Source: Pseudomonas alliivorans
GTDB lineage: Bacteria > Pseudomonadota > Gammaproteobacteria > Pseudomonadales > Pseudomonadaceae
Length of the DNA: 64,000 nt
Reading direction: 5' to 3'
NCBI RefSeq assembly: GCF_017826695.1
Contig: NZ_JAFFZW010000002.1
Location: 1 to 64,000 of the forward strand
Shown here: piece by piece, positions 63,513 to 64,000 of the stretch
How the letters are laid out: each line of letters opens with the position of its first letter
Numbering within the stretch: position 1 is the first letter of the stretch
Program-made: the position numbers and the translations under genes
Notes under the pieces: model-generated
Databases searched by the model: none
Seen by the model: only the letters and a program-made list of their open reading frames with translations
Told to the model about the DNA's origin: nothing

Positions 63513-64000
63513 ATGCCTTCGTTCGATTTCAAACAGGTTGATGTCTTCAGTGAACAACCGCTGCTCGGCAACCCATTGGCCGTGGTGCTTGGAGCTGACG
63601 GCCTGAGCGATGAGCAGATGGCAGCCTTCGCTCGCTGGACGAATTTGAGCGAAACCACTTTCCTGCTCAAGCCCACTGATCCTCGCGCCGACTATCGCGT
63701 GCGCATTTTTACCACGCTCCACGAACTGCCGTTTGCAGGGCATCCGACGCTGGGCAGTTGCCATGCCTGGCTGGAGAACGGTGGCATCGCGCAGGGTGAG
63801 GAAATCGTTCAGGAGTGTGGCGTCGGCCTGATCAGAATTCGTCGCGATGGTCAGCAGTTGGCGTTTACCGCGCCGCCCTTGCTGCGTTCAGGCCCGGTAG
63901 AACCCGTGCTGGTTGAGCAGGTTCGCGACGGTTTTGGCCTGGAAAGCAGCGCAATTCTGGAGGCGCGTTGGGCGGACAATGGTCCGGGCTGGATGGTGCT
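63513..64000 (+). CDS. PhzF family isomerase/epimerase-like protein, 3'-truncated by window
   Basis: The first 162 residues are present. Features are FKQVDVFSEQPLLGNPLAVV, the catalytic Glu region TNLSETTFLLKPTDPRADYR, and RIFTTLHELPFAGHPTLGSC typical of PhzF/YddE proteins (diaminopimelate-epimerase fold). Isolated members have unknown substrates; there are no phenazine genes here. AAGGAAG lies before the ATG at 63513. Confidence 0.92.
   Translation, partial: MPSFDFKQVDVFSEQPLLGNPLAVVLGADGLSDEQMAAFARWTNLSETTFLLKPTDPRADYRVRIFTTLHELPFAGHPTLGSCHAWLENGGIAQGEEIVQECGVGLIRIRRDGQQLAFTAPPLLRSGPVEPVLVEQVRDGFGLESSAILEARWADNGPGWMV

Noticed and set aside
1..64000. CRISPR arrays, tRNA or rRNA genes
   Set aside because: No regularly spaced repeats and no cloverleaf or rRNA-like sequences were recognised on reading; only hairpins and IS repeats occur.

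Overview
The window looks like a chromosomal segment of a plant-associated Pseudomonas, most likely of the P. syringae group. The reasons are a GC-rich core gene set of pseudomonad type, an Hxc-like type II secretion (T2SS) locus followed by a pectate lyase, a PrrF-type iron-responsive small RNA, pqiA-pqiA-pqiB-pqiC, and IS66 and IS5 family elements. The assignment rests on recognised families; no database search was run.

Region 1 (1-6790) is a decayed accessory island. It holds the 3' part of an IS66 element whose transposase has an in-frame amber codon, a broken phage/tailocin-type spanin pair, small unknown ORFs, a possible DNA-methyltransferase fragment, and a complete IS5 family element with inverted ends and a TTAG target duplication. 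A low-GC stretch (4793-6430) carries two damaged polymorphic-toxin tips, each followed by a small immunity-like ORF. Two inverted IS66 tnpA/tnpB junction fragments frame the second toxin module, and a solitary IS5 end touches the next block.

Region 2 (6791-18264) is an eleven-gene T2SS locus (gspJ, H, C, I, G, K, L, M, D, E, F) with many ATGA overlaps and a lipoprotein-type secretin, as in Hxc systems. A bidirectional terminator follows, then a convergent PL1 pectate lyase with a signal peptide, a plausible substrate.

Region 3 (18891-27868) holds regulators and small metabolic genes: a cytoplasmic GAF histidine kinase, an NTF2-like protein, a GlxA/AraC regulator, a sugar porter, a GNAT enzyme, a LysR regulator divergent from a YdbC-like aldo/keto reductase, a methyltransferase and an XRE regulator.

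Region 4 (28165-45697) contains the pqi operon (envelope lipid transport), a protealysin-like M4 protease with its emfourin-type inhibitor, a SPOR lipoprotein, a DUF883 protein, an LEA-type lipoprotein, thiolase and enoyl-CoA hydratase genes, an orphan VgrG, a YebC paralogue, a leucine-rich-repeat protein kinase, a TetR/MFS pair, an M14 carboxypeptidase, and an unusual sigma-region-4/DUF4880 fusion.

Region 5 (45951-64000) begins with the prrF small RNA and its Fur box. Next come an Lrp/AsnC regulator divergent from a large indolepyruvate:ferredoxin oxidoreductase, an HBM-type chemoreceptor, a LysR regulator divergent from an ArgD-like aminotransferase, a DUF4174 protein, a CBS protein, a CHASE4/PAS/GGDEF/EAL protein, DNA polymerase II, an arsenite/bile-acid type transporter, a sirtuin, and a PhzF-family gene cut by the window end.
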